64,000 bases of DNA from Rhodoferax fermentans (GTDB lineage Bacteria > Pseudomonadota > Gammaproteobacteria > Burkholderiales > Burkholderiaceae_C), in contig NZ_MTJN01000002.1 in NCBI RefSeq assembly GCF_002017865.1, positions 3,472,001 through 3,536,000 of the forward strand, given 5' to 3'. Numbering within the stretch: position 1 is the first letter of the stretch; each line of letters starts with the position of its first letter. Below, piece by piece: positions 36,468 to 45,148 of this stretch. Below the pieces are notes generated by a model that worked only from the letters and a program-made list of their open reading frames with translations, made no database searches and had not been told where the DNA came from. The position numbers and the translations under genes are program-made.

Positions 36468-37424
36468 ATGAACCTATCCAAGTCCACCATTCCCTGGGGC
36501 GCCCTAGGGCCCTGGATCGCACTGGCGATCACCTGCCTGTTTTTCACCTCCCAGTCCAGCCGCTTTTTGAGTGGTGAAAACCTCTCGCTGGTGCTGCAGC
36601 AGGTGATGGTGGTGGGGGTGATTGCGATTGGTCAGTCGCTGATCATCCTGACGGCGGGTATTGACCTGTCCTGCGGCATGGTGATGGCCTTGGGAGGTGT
36701 GGTCATGACCAAATTTGCGGTGGACTACGGCATGAACCCCTACCTGGCCATCGTCTGTGGCCTGCTGGTGACCAGCTGCGCCGGCTTGCTCAACGGCCTG
36801 CTGGTGACCCGTGTGAAACTGCCGCCTTTCATCGTGACGCTGGGCACCTTGAACATTGCCTTTGCCATCACCCAGATTTATTCCGAGGCGCAGACCATCA
36901 CCAACCTGCCGCCGGCCATGACCTTCCTGGGCAACACCTTCAACATCGGCAGTACCGAGGTCAGCCTGGGTACGGTGACCATGCTGGTCTTGTACGGCCT
37001 GGCCTGGTTTGTGCTGCGCGAAACCGCACCGGGCCGCCACCTCTACGCCGTGGGCAACAACCCCGAGGCAGCGCGCCTGATCGGCATCAGCGTAGACAAG
37101 GTGCTGGTGGTGGTGTATGCGCTGGCGGGTCTGTTTTACGGCATCGCCGCCCTGCTGTCGGTGGCGCGCACCGGCGTCGGAGACCCCAATGCTGGCACCA
37201 CCGAGAACCTCGACGCGATCACCGCCGTGGTGCTGGGAGGCACCAGCCTGTTTGGCGGGCGCGGCATCATTCTGGGCTCGCTGGTCGGCGCGGTGATTGT
37301 GGGGGTGTTCCGCAACGGCCTGACCCTGATGGGTGTGGCCTCGGTCTACCAAACGCTGATCACCGGTGTCTTGGTAATCCTCGCCGTTGCTGCCGACCAA
37401 ATGTCCCGCAAAGGAGCCAGATGA
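36468..37424 (+). CDS. frcC: Fructose-type ABC transporter permease
   Basis: 318 aa from 36468 (GAGG about 9 bp upstream; an earlier in-frame ATG at 36423 has none). RbsC/FrcC-type permease with about eight to ten helices: QSLIILTAGIDLSCGMVMALGG, KLPPFIVTLGTLNIAFAITQ, GNNPEAARLIGISVDKVLVVVYALAGL and TAVVLGGTSLFGGRGIILG. Family signature IDLS present. It pairs with frcB and frcA. Confidence 0.9.
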   Translation: MNLSKSTIPWGALGPWIALAITCLFFTSQSSRFLSGENLSLVLQQVMVVGVIAIGQSLIILTAGIDLSCGMVMALGGVVMTKFAVDYGMNPYLAIVCGLLVTSCAGLLNGLLVTRVKLPPFIVTLGTLNIAFAITQIYSEAQTITNLPPAMTFLGNTFNIGSTEVSLGTVTMLVLYGLAWFVLRETAPGRHLYAVGNNPEAARLIGISVDKVLVVVYALAGLFYGIAALLSVARTGVGDPNAGTTENLDAITAVVLGGTSLFGGRGIILGSLVGAVIVGVFRNGLTLMGVASVYQTLITGVLVILAVAADQMSRKGAR

Positions 37425-37519
37425 TGCCCCCCCTGAGCCGCTTCGCGTCTTCCCCCTCAAGGGGGACCACACCGACGGCCCGGCAAAGCCGGTTCCGTGG
37501 TGTGTGCTGGCTTGGTGCC
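37425..37519 (+). repeat. CCCGGCAAAGCCGG repeat between frcC and frcA
   Basis: It starts at the base after the frcC stop. Hairpins CCCCC-TCAA-GGGGG (37452-37465) and CCGGC-AAA-GCCGG (37480-37492); ends GGCTTGGTGCC. Same family, same position and same orientation to transcription as 23646-23745. Confidence 0.85.
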
Positions 37520-37556
37520 ATGGTGCGCCAAGTGTCCAATTTATGGGGGGACTGAC

Positions 37557-38354
37557 ATGAATCCAAAAGTAATCCAACCCCTGGTCATGCAGGCCAAGGG
37601 CATCACCAAACGCTTTGGTCAGGTGGTGGCGCTCGATGGTGTCGACTTCGAGTTGCGGGCCGGGGAGATTTTGGCGGTGATTGGTGACAACGGCGCTGGC
37701 AAGTCCTCACTGATCAAGGTGCTGTCCGGTGCCAACACACCCGACGAGGGTGAGGTGCTGCTCGATGGCAAACCGGTGTTTTTCAGGTCACCGATTGACG
37801 CGCGCCGGGCCGGGATCGAGACGGTCTACCAGGACCTGGCGGTGGCCCCGGCCATGAGCATTGCCGAAAACCTGTTTCTGGGCCGCGAGATCCTCAAACC
37901 CGGCTTCATCGGCCAGCTGCTGCGCCTGCTCGACAAAAAAGAAATGCTGGCTCAGGCGATTGCGCGCATGAACGACCTCAAAGTCGGCATCCGCTCGATG
38001 ACGCAGGCGGTGGAAACGCTCTCAGGCGGCCAGCGCCAGTGTGTCGCCGTCGCCCGTGCGGCGGCATTTGCCCAGCATGTGGTGATCATGGACGAACCGA
38101 CCGCTGCACTCGGTGTCAAAGAAGGCAACATGGTGCTGGAGCTGATCCGCCGGGTGCGCGACAAGGGTTTGCCAGTGATTCTGATCAGCCACAATATGCC
38201 CCATGTGTTTGAGGTGGCGGACCGTATCCATATCCAGCGCCTGGGAAAACGCGCCGCCGTGGTCAACCCCAAAACCATCAGCATGAGTGACACGGTGGCG
38301 GTGATGACCGGTGCCAAAACGGTGGACGAGTTACCCGCCGAAGCACTTGCGTGA
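37557..38354 (+). CDS. frcA: Fructose-type ABC transporter ATP-binding protein
   Basis: 265 aa from 37557, with a GGGGGG ribosome site 6 bp upstream. One ATPase domain only, as in FrcA, unlike the double RbsA. Walker A GDNGAGKSS, Q-loop YQDLAVAP, signature LSGGQRQCVAVARAA, Walker B VVIMDEPTAALGV, H-switch LISHNMPHV. The Cys in the signature (QRQC) replaces the usual Gly/Ala/Arg context, but key residues remain. Confidence 0.9.
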   Translation: MNPKVIQPLVMQAKGITKRFGQVVALDGVDFELRAGEILAVIGDNGAGKSSLIKVLSGANTPDEGEVLLDGKPVFFRSPIDARRAGIETVYQDLAVAPAMSIAENLFLGREILKPGFIGQLLRLLDKKEMLAQAIARMNDLKVGIRSMTQAVETLSGGQRQCVAVARAAAFAQHVVIMDEPTAALGVKEGNMVLELIRRVRDKGLPVILISHNMPHVFEVADRIHIQRLGKRAAVVNPKTISMSDTVAVMTGAKTVDELPAEALA

Positions 38355-38376
38355 TCACACCCACAGAAAGACTTGC

Positions 38377-38829
38377 ATGCTTAAAGGAATCGACCCGCTG
38401 CTCACCCCTGAGCTGTTGAAAATTTTGATGGAAATGGGCCATGACGAGGCCCTGGTGTTGGCAGACGCCAACTTCAGCGCCACCCGTTTTGCCGCTGGCA
38501 AACCTGTCATCCGCCTGCCGGGCAGTTCCATGCTGCAGGTGGTGCGCGCCGTCACCTCGCTCTTTCCGCTGGCGGCCGACGTGGACCATCCGGTCGGGTT
38601 CATGGGGGTCAGTGACCAGCCCGAAGATTACCGCTCGGCGCTGCAACGCGAGGTGATTGAGGTCATCAACCCCGACTTGCTGGCGCACCAGAGTGTGGAA
38701 CACATCGAGCGTTATGCCTTTTACGAGCGCACCCGCACGGCCCATGCGGTGGTGCTGACCGGTGAACTGCAGCCTTTTGGCAACTTCATTTTGCGCAAAG
38801 GGGTGCTCGGCGAAGACCTGAGGCCATGA
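38377..38829 (+). CDS. RbsD/FucU-family sugar mutarotase
   Basis: 150 aa from 38377. RbsD/FucU fold: MLKGIDPLLTPELLKILMEMGHDEALVLADANF holds the catalytic His (GHGD/GHDE) and the DANF motif; C-terminal FYERTRTAHAVVLTGE and YGN-like FGNFILRKGV are conserved. The family interconverts sugar ring forms (ribose or fucose). Here it lies in a fructose operon, so it may help supply fructofuranose. It overlaps the ROK gene by 4 bp. Confidence 0.88.
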   Translation: MLKGIDPLLTPELLKILMEMGHDEALVLADANFSATRFAAGKPVIRLPGSSMLQVVRAVTSLFPLAADVDHPVGFMGVSDQPEDYRSALQREVIEVINPDLLAHQSVEHIERYAFYERTRTAHAVVLTGELQPFGNFILRKGVLGEDLRP

Positions 38830-40049
38830 CACCCGACAAGACCGACACACCCACACCGCCGCTGCTGCGCCCACGTGGCTCCAACCATGTGGGCATGCGC
38901 CAGTTCAACGAACGGGTGGTGTTGCAGGCCATTCGCCTCAACGGTAGCCTGCCCAAGGCCGACCTGGCCCGCCTGACCGGACTCACCGCCCAAACCATCG
39001 GCCTGATCACCTCCCGCCTCGAAGAGGATGACCTGGTGCTCAAACAAAGCCCGGTGCGCGGACGCATTGGCCAACCCTCGATTCCGCTCGCGCTGAACCC
39101 GGACGGCGCGTTTTCGATGGGCATCAAGATTGGCCGTCGCAACGCCGAATGGATGCTGGTGGACTTCACCGGCCAGGTGAGAGAGAGGCTGCGGCTGGAC
39201 TACGCGTTTCCCGACATCAGGACCTTGTTGCCCACCGTGGCCGAGCACATGCACACCTTGCACCACTCCCTCGGGCCGTTCAAACACCGGCTGGTGGGAA
39301 TTGGCCTGGCGGCGCCGTTCCAGATGGGCGGCTGGCACCGCATGTTGGGTTTGTCCGAGGCGCAGTCCGAGGCCTGGAACCAGATCGACCTGCGGACCCA
39401 GGTGCAGGCCATGACCGAGGTGCCGGTGAGTTTCGCCAAAGACACCTCGGCCGCCTGTGTGGCCGAGCTGGTGGCCGGGCGTGGGCGCGATCTGAAGAAT
39501 TTTTTGTACCTGTTTGTCGACACCTTTGTGGGTGGTGGCCTGGTGATCAACTCACACCTGCATGGCGGTGTGCATGGCAACGCAGGCGCGGTGGCATCTT
39601 TGCCGATGGGGCTAGCGCAGCGCAGCCAGCCGCCCGAACAGCTGATCAGCCATGCCTCGTTATGGGAGCTGGAGCGGCGCCTGTCGGCCCAGCAGCTCGA
39701 CCCTCATGCCGCCTACGATGACCGGGCGCTTTCTGCCCGGTACGAGTCCGAAACCCGCGGCTGGATCCAGCACGCCGCCAATGCGCTGGCCCACACGGTG
39801 ATCAGCGGCACCGCGTTCCTGGACATTGACGCGGTGGTGATCGACGGCTCGTTCAGCCGCACCTTGCTCTCGGAGCTGATCGCTGCCACCCAGGACGCGC
39901 TGCGCCACTACAACTGGGAAGGTTTGTGGAGCGCCAACGTGATCGCCGGCGAAGTCGGCCCCGACGCGCGTGCGCTCGGTGGCGCCTTGCTGCCCTTGCA
40001 CGCCAACTTTGCACCCGACCGCGACCTGTTCCTCAAGGTGGGGAATTGA
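38826..40049 (+). CDS. ROK-family transcriptional regulator
   Basis: 407 aa. N-terminal winged helix (about 25-85: NERVVLQAIRLNGSLPKADLARLTGLTAQTIGLITSRLEEDD) followed by a ROK sugar-kinase-like domain (about 95-395). The usual ROK DxGxT kinase motif is changed to MGIKIGRRNAEWMLV, and the zinc Cys cluster of active ROK kinases is not seen, so it should bind sugar but not phosphorylate it. Probable repressor of frcBCA and the divergent kinases. Coupled to the mutarotase gene by ATGA. Confidence 0.9.
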   Translation: MTPDKTDTPTPPLLRPRGSNHVGMRQFNERVVLQAIRLNGSLPKADLARLTGLTAQTIGLITSRLEEDDLVLKQSPVRGRIGQPSIPLALNPDGAFSMGIKIGRRNAEWMLVDFTGQVRERLRLDYAFPDIRTLLPTVAEHMHTLHHSLGPFKHRLVGIGLAAPFQMGGWHRMLGLSEAQSEAWNQIDLRTQVQAMTEVPVSFAKDTSAACVAELVAGRGRDLKNFLYLFVDTFVGGGLVINSHLHGGVHGNAGAVASLPMGLAQRSQPPEQLISHASLWELERRLSAQQLDPHAAYDDRALSARYESETRGWIQHAANALAHTVISGTAFLDIDAVVIDGSFSRTLLSELIAATQDALRHYNWEGLWSANVIAGEVGPDARALGGALLPLHANFAPDRDLFLKVGN

Positions 40050-40576
40050 CCAGCGACGAACCCGTGGCACAGCCCGCGCGTTTGCAGGGCCTGGCGCCCC
40101 TGGTGGCGCCGCACAGCCGGCTGCTGGTGCTGGGCAGTTTTCCGGGCGCCACCTCGCTGGCGCGCCAGCAGTATTACGCCCACCCGCAAAATGCCTTCTG
40201 GCGCATTTTGCAAGCCATTTGGCCCTCTAGCCCTTATGAAATAAGGGTAGAAAGCTATCAAAATCGTATTGACTGGATGCTCGACAAAGGCATCGGGCTG
40301 TGGGACGTGTATGCCTCCTGCGAACGCTCGGGCAGCCTGGACAGTGCCATCCAGCAGCCCCAGGCCAATGACTTGGCGGGTCTGGTGCAGCGTTGCCCGC
40401 AACTGCAGGTGATTGCCCACAACGGCGGCGAGAGCTTCAAACACGCGCGCCTGACCCGCAGTCTGGGTTTGCCTGTTTATCGGCTGCCCTCCACCAGTCC
40501 GGCCAACGCCAGTTGGTCGTTTGAGCGCAAGCTGGCCGTGTGGCGCGAGGTGATCGGCCTGGCCGGTTTGGTGTGA
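40046..40576 (+). CDS. UDG-superfamily DNA-deoxyinosine glycosylase
   Basis: 176 aa from a TTG at 40046 overlapping the ROK stop (TTGA); a GTG at 40064 is an alternative. The motif 1-like LGSFPGATSLARQQYYAHPQNAFW is that of the MUG-like family that removes deoxyinosine; motif 2-like LPSTSPANASWSFERKL matches too. DNA base-excision repair, cytoplasm. About 15-18 residues between QAIW and IDWML are coded by a palindromic repeat. Confidence 0.82.
   Translation: MTSDEPVAQPARLQGLAPLVAPHSRLLVLGSFPGATSLARQQYYAHPQNAFWRILQAIWPSSPYEIRVESYQNRIDWMLDKGIGLWDVYASCERSGSLDSAIQQPQANDLAGLVQRCPQLQVIAHNGGESFKHARLTRSLGLPVYRLPSTSPANASWSFERKLAVWREVIGLAGLV
40205..40266 (-). repeat. Palindromic repeat copy I, in frame in the glycosylase gene
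   Basis: On the minus strand GATAGC, 20 bases, GGGCTAGAGGGCCAAAT; 7-bp stem CCCTTAT (40231-40237) / ATAAGGG (40241-40247) with a 3-nt loop. It encodes SSPYEIRVESYQN with AT-rich codons and keeps the frame. Confidence 0.85.
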
Positions 40577-40676
40577 ACAAGCCATCCGCCACAATCACAC
40601 ACCTTGGCGCGTGAGACAGACTGAGCCTTCCGAGGTGTCTTGCGCCGCCTGATCCTAAGCTTGGCAGACCCAAGCG

Positions 40677-41594
40677 ATGTCACGCCAATACACTCATTTT
40701 TTTATGCTGATCCGTCTCAAAACATTCTGGCTGTCCCGTGCGGGCAACACACGCGGGGTACTGCTGGTCATGCTGGCGATGTTGTGTTGGTCGGTGCTGG
40801 ATGCCTGCAACAAACACCTGATGGAACAGGGTATGGCGCCCAAAGAAGTGCTGTTTTTGCAAGCCACCACGGTGCTGCTGATGGTGGCGCCCTGGGTGCT
40901 GTGGACACGCGGCAGGGCGGTGGCCACGCGCCACCCTCAAATGCACCTGCTGCGCGCCGGTTTTATCGTGACCTCGGCCTGGTGCGCGGCCTGGGCGGTG
41001 TCACACCTGCCACTGGCTGAGGCCAGCGCTTATTTGATGACCGGCAGCCTGTTCATGCTGCCGCTGGGCGTGTGGCTACTCGGGGAAAAGCCGCATTGGT
41101 TACGCTGGCTGGGGGTGGCCGTGGGTTTTGGCGGGGTGTTAACCATCCTGCACCCCGGAGCGGGCATGCTGCGTTGGGCGGCGCTGGTGGCCATGTTTGG
41201 TGCGCTGATGGAAGCGATGCTCGGGGTGGTGCTCAAAAAATACTCCGGCAAGGAGAACCCCATCGCGATCCTGGTCTGGAGCCAAACCGCCTGCTGGTTG
41301 TGTTTTGGTGTCATGAGTGGCTTCAACCTGCCTGATCTGCCCATGGCGAGCTGGGGCTTGTTACCCGTCATTGGCGTGGCCTCGTCGGGCATTTACCTGT
41401 CCTACTTTTTTGCCTACCGCGCAGGCGACGCCTCAGCGGTCGAGGCGGGCAGTTTTTCGATGCTGCTGTTCAGCCCGGCGCTGGGTTACCTGGTGTTTGC
41501 CGAGCAACCGGATGTGTCGTTCTGGCTCGGTGCGGGTTTGCTCGTGTGTGGCATTGCGCTGGTGATCATTGAGCCCGAGGGGCGCGCCCACTGA
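40677..41594 (+). CDS. EamA/DMT-family transporter
   Basis: 305 aa (or 296 from a second ATG at 40704). Ten hydrophobic segments in two EamA repeats (VLLVMLAMLCWSVLDACNKHLM; AALVAMFGALMEAMLGVVLKK). Inner-membrane carrier of small metabolites; substrate not predictable. No obvious partner gene; convergent with the FliD-like gene, 36 bp between ends. Confidence 0.85.
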   Translation: MSRQYTHFFMLIRLKTFWLSRAGNTRGVLLVMLAMLCWSVLDACNKHLMEQGMAPKEVLFLQATTVLLMVAPWVLWTRGRAVATRHPQMHLLRAGFIVTSAWCAAWAVSHLPLAEASAYLMTGSLFMLPLGVWLLGEKPHWLRWLGVAVGFGGVLTILHPGAGMLRWAALVAMFGALMEAMLGVVLKKYSGKENPIAILVWSQTACWLCFGVMSGFNLPDLPMASWGLLPVIGVASSGIYLSYFFAYRAGDASAVEAGSFSMLLFSPALGYLVFAEQPDVSFWLGAGLLVCGIALVIIEPEGRAH

Positions 41595-41630
41595 GATGGC
41601 AGGCCGCCCCCTAGCTGGTGCCAACCGCCA

Positions 41631-42341
41631 CTAACGACCTGACTGGTAGAAGTTCAAAGCGCTGCTGACAGACGCTGATGACAAACTCGCGTACTGCTGC
41701 GCGGCTTTGAGCAAAGCACTTTGCTGCAGCTGCAGGACCGATGATTTGCTGCTGAGTGCAGTCATCGAGCTGTTGATGCGGCCATCACTGGCCAGTTCTT
41801 TGCCCGCTGCCTTGTCCACCAACTGCCCCAGCTTGGCCAATGTGCCCTGAACATTGCTGGGAGAGGCCTTGAAAGCCGCCTCAAACTTGGCGGTATCAAG
41901 CTTCAGGCTGCCATCACTGGCTTTGGTGAAACCCATTTGCCGCAAGGCACTGACCCTGGAAAAGTCTGCCGTCATGGCGCGGGTCATGCCGCGGCTGATG
42001 GTGCTCACACCACTGCTGTCGGCGGCTGCCGTCTGGGTTGCGCTCAGCATGCTGTTGAAGTCGTTGACAAAGGCTGTCAGCGCTTTTTTCACCTCATCGC
42101 TGGTGCTGCTGTCCTTCAAGCTGCTCAGGCTTTTGGCCGAGGTCTGCACCACGGACACCGAAGCCTTGAACTTGCCCAGGGTCGAGAGGTTGGCGGTGGC
42201 GGTGTCGAGTTGCGTCTTGAGCTTGGCCGTGGATTTGTTGATGCTGGCCGTGATCGGGTTGGCAGCGGCCGCAGCCTGTGTGGTGGTCTGACTGGTGGTG
42301 GCACTTGAGGTGCGTGCGCTCAATGTCTGACTGATGTTCAT
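41631..42341 (-). CDS. Orphan FliD-like (flagellar cap C-terminal domain) protein
   Basis: 236 aa from 42341 (start MNISQTLSARTSS); a longer in-frame start lacks a ribosome site. Ser/Thr/Ala-rich, no Cys, no signal peptide. The middle and end resemble the FliD C-terminal domain: AFVNDFNSMLSATQ, SRVSALRQMGFTKASDGSLKLDTAKFEAAFKASP. No other flagellar gene is in the window. It could be a flagellar cap-like or adhesive surface protein. The FliD link is from pattern only. Confidence 0.6.
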   Translation of the reverse strand: MNISQTLSARTSSATTSQTTTQAAAAANPITASINKSTAKLKTQLDTATANLSTLGKFKASVSVVQTSAKSLSSLKDSSTSDEVKKALTAFVNDFNSMLSATQTAAADSSGVSTISRGMTRAMTADFSRVSALRQMGFTKASDGSLKLDTAKFEAAFKASPSNVQGTLAKLGQLVDKAAGKELASDGRINSSMTALSSKSSVLQLQQSALLKAAQQYASLSSASVSSALNFYQSGR

Positions 42342-42670
42342 GTCTTCCCGCTTCTCAAACTGGCTGATTGAGCCGTTCATGTCGTGCAGAAATTGTCCCC
42401 ATACCGCGAGCAGACTAAACCGGAAGTTGCGCGCCAAAGGCCTGCCAATTCAGGCTCTTGCTCACACTGATAACAGCTCAGTCCGACCATCCGCCGGGCC
42501 CAGCCACCATCTTTTGACTTGCCTCAACATCTGTTGCAATCGCCCGCACATTCCACGGTTTCTGGCTGTTTTTGTGAGCCGCCGGAGCGATACTTTCAAC
42601 CGGAGGCTCAGAGCGCTCCACGCAGGCTTGGCGATTCGTTGGGCAAGCCGTTCGACAAGAGGACAAAGAC
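42342..42670. other. Intergenic region upstream of the decarboxylase operon
   Basis: Divergent 329-bp gap between the FliD-like gene and mmdA. A small inverted repeat GCCTG-CCAATT-CAGGC is seen near 42440-42456. No clear operator, RNA gene or FNR box was found. The ribosome site AGAGGAC before mmdA is good. Confidence 0.4.
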
Positions 42671-44230
42671 ATGATGACTGGTGGAAAAACCAAACTGCAC
42701 CTGGAAGTCTTGCGCGAAATGCGCAGCCGTGCGGTACTCGGTGGTGGTCAGAAACGCATCGATCAACAACACGCCCGCGGCAAACTCACCGCCCGCGAAC
42801 GTCTGGGCCTGTTGCTCGACGAAGGTTCCTTCCAGGAATTCGGAGCACTCTCCACCCATGATTTAAGTGCCTTTGGCCTGGATCAGCAACGTTTTCCGGG
42901 TGACGGTATCGTCACCGGGTTTGGCAAGGTCAACGGTCGCCGGGTCGCCGTGTTTGCCCAGGACTTCACCGTGATGGGCGGCTCGTTCTCCGAAGTCCAG
43001 TCCCAAAAAATCAGCCGCATCCAGGACCTGGCGCTGCAGGCAGGTATCCCGGTGATCGGCCTCAACGACTCCGGCGGCGCCCGCATCCAGGAGGGTGTGC
43101 GCAGCCTGGCCGCCTACGGCGAGGTGTTTGTCCGCAACGTGATGGCCTCAGGGGTGATCCCGCAGATCTCGGTCATTCTGGGTCCCTGCGCCGGTGGTGC
43201 GGTGTATTCACCGGCCTTGACCGACTTTGTCATCATGGCCGGTGAAAGTTATATGTTCCTGACCGGCCCGGAAGTGATCAAAGCGGTCACAGGTGAACAG
43301 GTCACGGCCCAGGATCTGGGCGGCTCGGAGGTGCACATCGGACGCAGCGGCGTGGCCCATCTGGCCGCAGACACCGAGGTTGAAGGCCTGGCGATGACCA
43401 AGCTGCTGCTGAGTTATCTGCCACAAAACAACAACGAGGAGCCACCCCATGTCACACCGGAAGACCCGGTCAACCGCATGGACGAGGCACTCAACACCCT
43501 GATCCCGGACGGCGAAAACACCCCCTACGACATCCGCGACGCCATCGAAGCCATTTTTGACCAGGACAGTTTCTTTGAAATCCAGGCCGCCTATGCCGCC
43601 AACGCGGTGATCGGTTTTGCTCGGCTCGATGGCTATTCGATTGGTGTGGTGGCCAACCAGCCGGCCTTCATGTCCGGTGCCTTGAACATCGATGCCAGCG
43701 ACAAGATTGCCCGTTTCATCCGCGTCTGTGACGCGTTCAATGTGCCGATCGTGACCTTTGTCGACTGCCCCGGTTTCCTGCCCGGAACCGGCCAGGAATA
43801 CGACGGCATCATCCGCCACGGCGCCAAGATCATTTACGCCTACTGCGAGGCCACCGTGCCCAAAATCTCCATCGTCACCCGCAAGGCGATGGGGGGCGCC
43901 TACGTGGCCATGGGGTCCAAGCAGATGCGCAATGACATCACTTTTGCCTGGCCGTCCGCCCAGATTGCAGTGATGGGGGCCGGTGCCGCCGTCAACGTGC
44001 TGTTTCGCGAAGAGATCAAGAAGGCGGCCGACCCCGCAGCACGAGAGAAAGAATTGCTGGAGGAATACCGCGAGAAGTTCTTCAACCCCTACCGTGCTGC
44101 CGATGTGGGGCAGATTGATGAGGTCATCGAGCCTCGCGAGACACGTCCCCGGCTGATCCGGGCACTGGAAGTGTTACGCACCAAGGTGCAACAGAACCCA
44201 CCCAAGAAACACGGTCTTTGCCCAGTCTGA
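42671..44230 (+). CDS. mmdA: Methylmalonyl-CoA decarboxylase-type carboxyltransferase subunit alpha
   Basis: 519 aa carboxyltransferase of the PccB/MmdA family. Acyl-CoA and biotin sites: IGLNDSGGARIQEGV, GPCAGGAVYSPALTDF, and in the second half FVDCPGFLPGTGQEY, RKAMGGAYVAMGSK. It moves CO2 from an acyl-CoA to biotin. No biotin carboxylase gene is nearby; instead delta, biotin carrier and membrane beta subunits follow, so a sodium-pumping decarboxylase (methylmalonyl-CoA, or possibly glutaconyl- or malonyl-CoA) is expected. Confidence 0.88.
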   Translation: MMTGGKTKLHLEVLREMRSRAVLGGGQKRIDQQHARGKLTARERLGLLLDEGSFQEFGALSTHDLSAFGLDQQRFPGDGIVTGFGKVNGRRVAVFAQDFTVMGGSFSEVQSQKISRIQDLALQAGIPVIGLNDSGGARIQEGVRSLAAYGEVFVRNVMASGVIPQISVILGPCAGGAVYSPALTDFVIMAGESYMFLTGPEVIKAVTGEQVTAQDLGGSEVHIGRSGVAHLAADTEVEGLAMTKLLLSYLPQNNNEEPPHVTPEDPVNRMDEALNTLIPDGENTPYDIRDAIEAIFDQDSFFEIQAAYAANAVIGFARLDGYSIGVVANQPAFMSGALNIDASDKIARFIRVCDAFNVPIVTFVDCPGFLPGTGQEYDGIIRHGAKIIYAYCEATVPKISIVTRKAMGGAYVAMGSKQMRNDITFAWPSAQIAVMGAGAAVNVLFREEIKKAADPAAREKELLEEYREKFFNPYRAADVGQIDEVIEPRETRPRLIRALEVLRTKVQQNPPKKHGLCPV

Positions 44231-44246
44231 TCAAGGGGAGCTTGCT

Positions 44247-44651
44247 ATGGAAAATTTAGCATGGGGACTGCAGATGACTGTCCTGGGCATGGGCCTGGTG
44301 TTTGCCTTGCTGGGCTTGCTGTGGGGCCTCTTGACACTGGTGCTGGTGCTCGACAAAGAGCCAGTGACCAAGGTGTCCGCTGAAACATCCAACGCCTTGG
44401 CCGAGCGTATCGCCGCCGTGGCCGAAGAAGCGGTGGGTGCCCAGGTGCCCGAACGTCCCTCCGTCAACGGCCTGCCAGCCGATCTGGTCGCGGCGATCCT
44501 GGTGGCCACCATGAAACACAAACTGACCTTGCGGCGCCAGGCGGCACCGGTCATGCGCAGCAATTGGCCTGGCAGTCAACTGTTCGCCAGCCGGTGGGTC
44601 ACCGCTGGTCGGGCACAGCAAAACCATTCCTGGCAACCGAGAGGAAAATAA
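44247..44651 (+). CDS. mmdD: Sodium-pump decarboxylase gamma/delta subunit (OadG-like)
   Basis: 134 aa. One N-terminal membrane helix (MENLAWGLQMTVLGMGLVFALLGLLWGLL), then a hydrophilic tail with a short basic end. OadG-type subunits hold the carboxyltransferase on the membrane subunit. It has a good GGGGAG ribosome site, lies 16 bp after mmdA and overlaps the biotin-carrier gene by 1 bp. Confidence 0.85.
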   Translation: MENLAWGLQMTVLGMGLVFALLGLLWGLLTLVLVLDKEPVTKVSAETSNALAERIAAVAEEAVGAQVPERPSVNGLPADLVAAILVATMKHKLTLRRQAAPVMRSNWPGSQLFASRWVTAGRAQQNHSWQPRGK

Positions 44652-45148
44652 TGCGACGCTATTCGTTGGATATCAGTGGTCGAAATTTTGTGGTCGACGT
44701 ACAAGAAGTCGCCATGGACCGTTTCGAGGTGGTGGTCGGGGACGCCTCCTATGAAGTCACCCTGTCGGGCGACGAGAACCTGTCCGGTGCGGTCATCACA
44801 CCTGGATTACATCCCGGCCAGGGGGCAACTGGCAACGCTGCCAACAGTGTGGCCAAGGTGCGCAAGGCACCGGTTGACACACCTGCCGCTTCGCCTGCCG
44901 CACGCCCGGCGACCAGCAGTGGTGGAGGCAAAAATGCGGTCACAGCCCCCATGCCAGGCACGATCCTGGAGGTCAACGTCAAAGCGGGTGACACGCTGGA
45001 ACGAGGCCAGCAAGTGGCCATTCTGGATGCCATGAAAATGCACAACGTGATCGGTGCACCACGTGCTGGTGTGGTAGCCGAGGTCTGTGTGGCTGCGCAG
45101 CAGAATGTCAACCACGGTGACGTCATCATCCGGCTCCAGGAGAAATGA
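44651..45148 (+). CDS. mmdC: Biotin carrier subunit of the decarboxylase
   Basis: 165 aa. The C-terminal biotinyl domain (about 97-165) has the biotin-accepting Lys in AILDAMKMHNVI; before it is a Pro/Ala-rich flexible linker (about 60-95), and at the N-terminus a small beta-rich domain (RRYSLDISGRNFVVDV). It shuttles carboxybiotin between MmdA and MmdB. Confidence 0.9.
   Translation: MRRYSLDISGRNFVVDVQEVAMDRFEVVVGDASYEVTLSGDENLSGAVITPGLHPGQGATGNAANSVAKVRKAPVDTPAASPAARPATSSGGGKNAVTAPMPGTILEVNVKAGDTLERGQQVAILDAMKMHNVIGAPRAGVVAEVCVAAQQNVNHGDVIIRLQEK

Noticed and set aside
36504..37577. 357-codon frame opposite frcC
   Set aside because: Shadow rich in His and Gln, no motif; frcC is clear on the other strand.
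40577..40676. tRNA-like stretch before the DMT transporter gene
   Set aside because: No cloverleaf could be drawn; simple GC-rich spacer.
42342..42670. Sigma-28 promoter for the FliD-like gene
   Set aside because: No TAAA-N15-GCCGATAA match at a usable distance.
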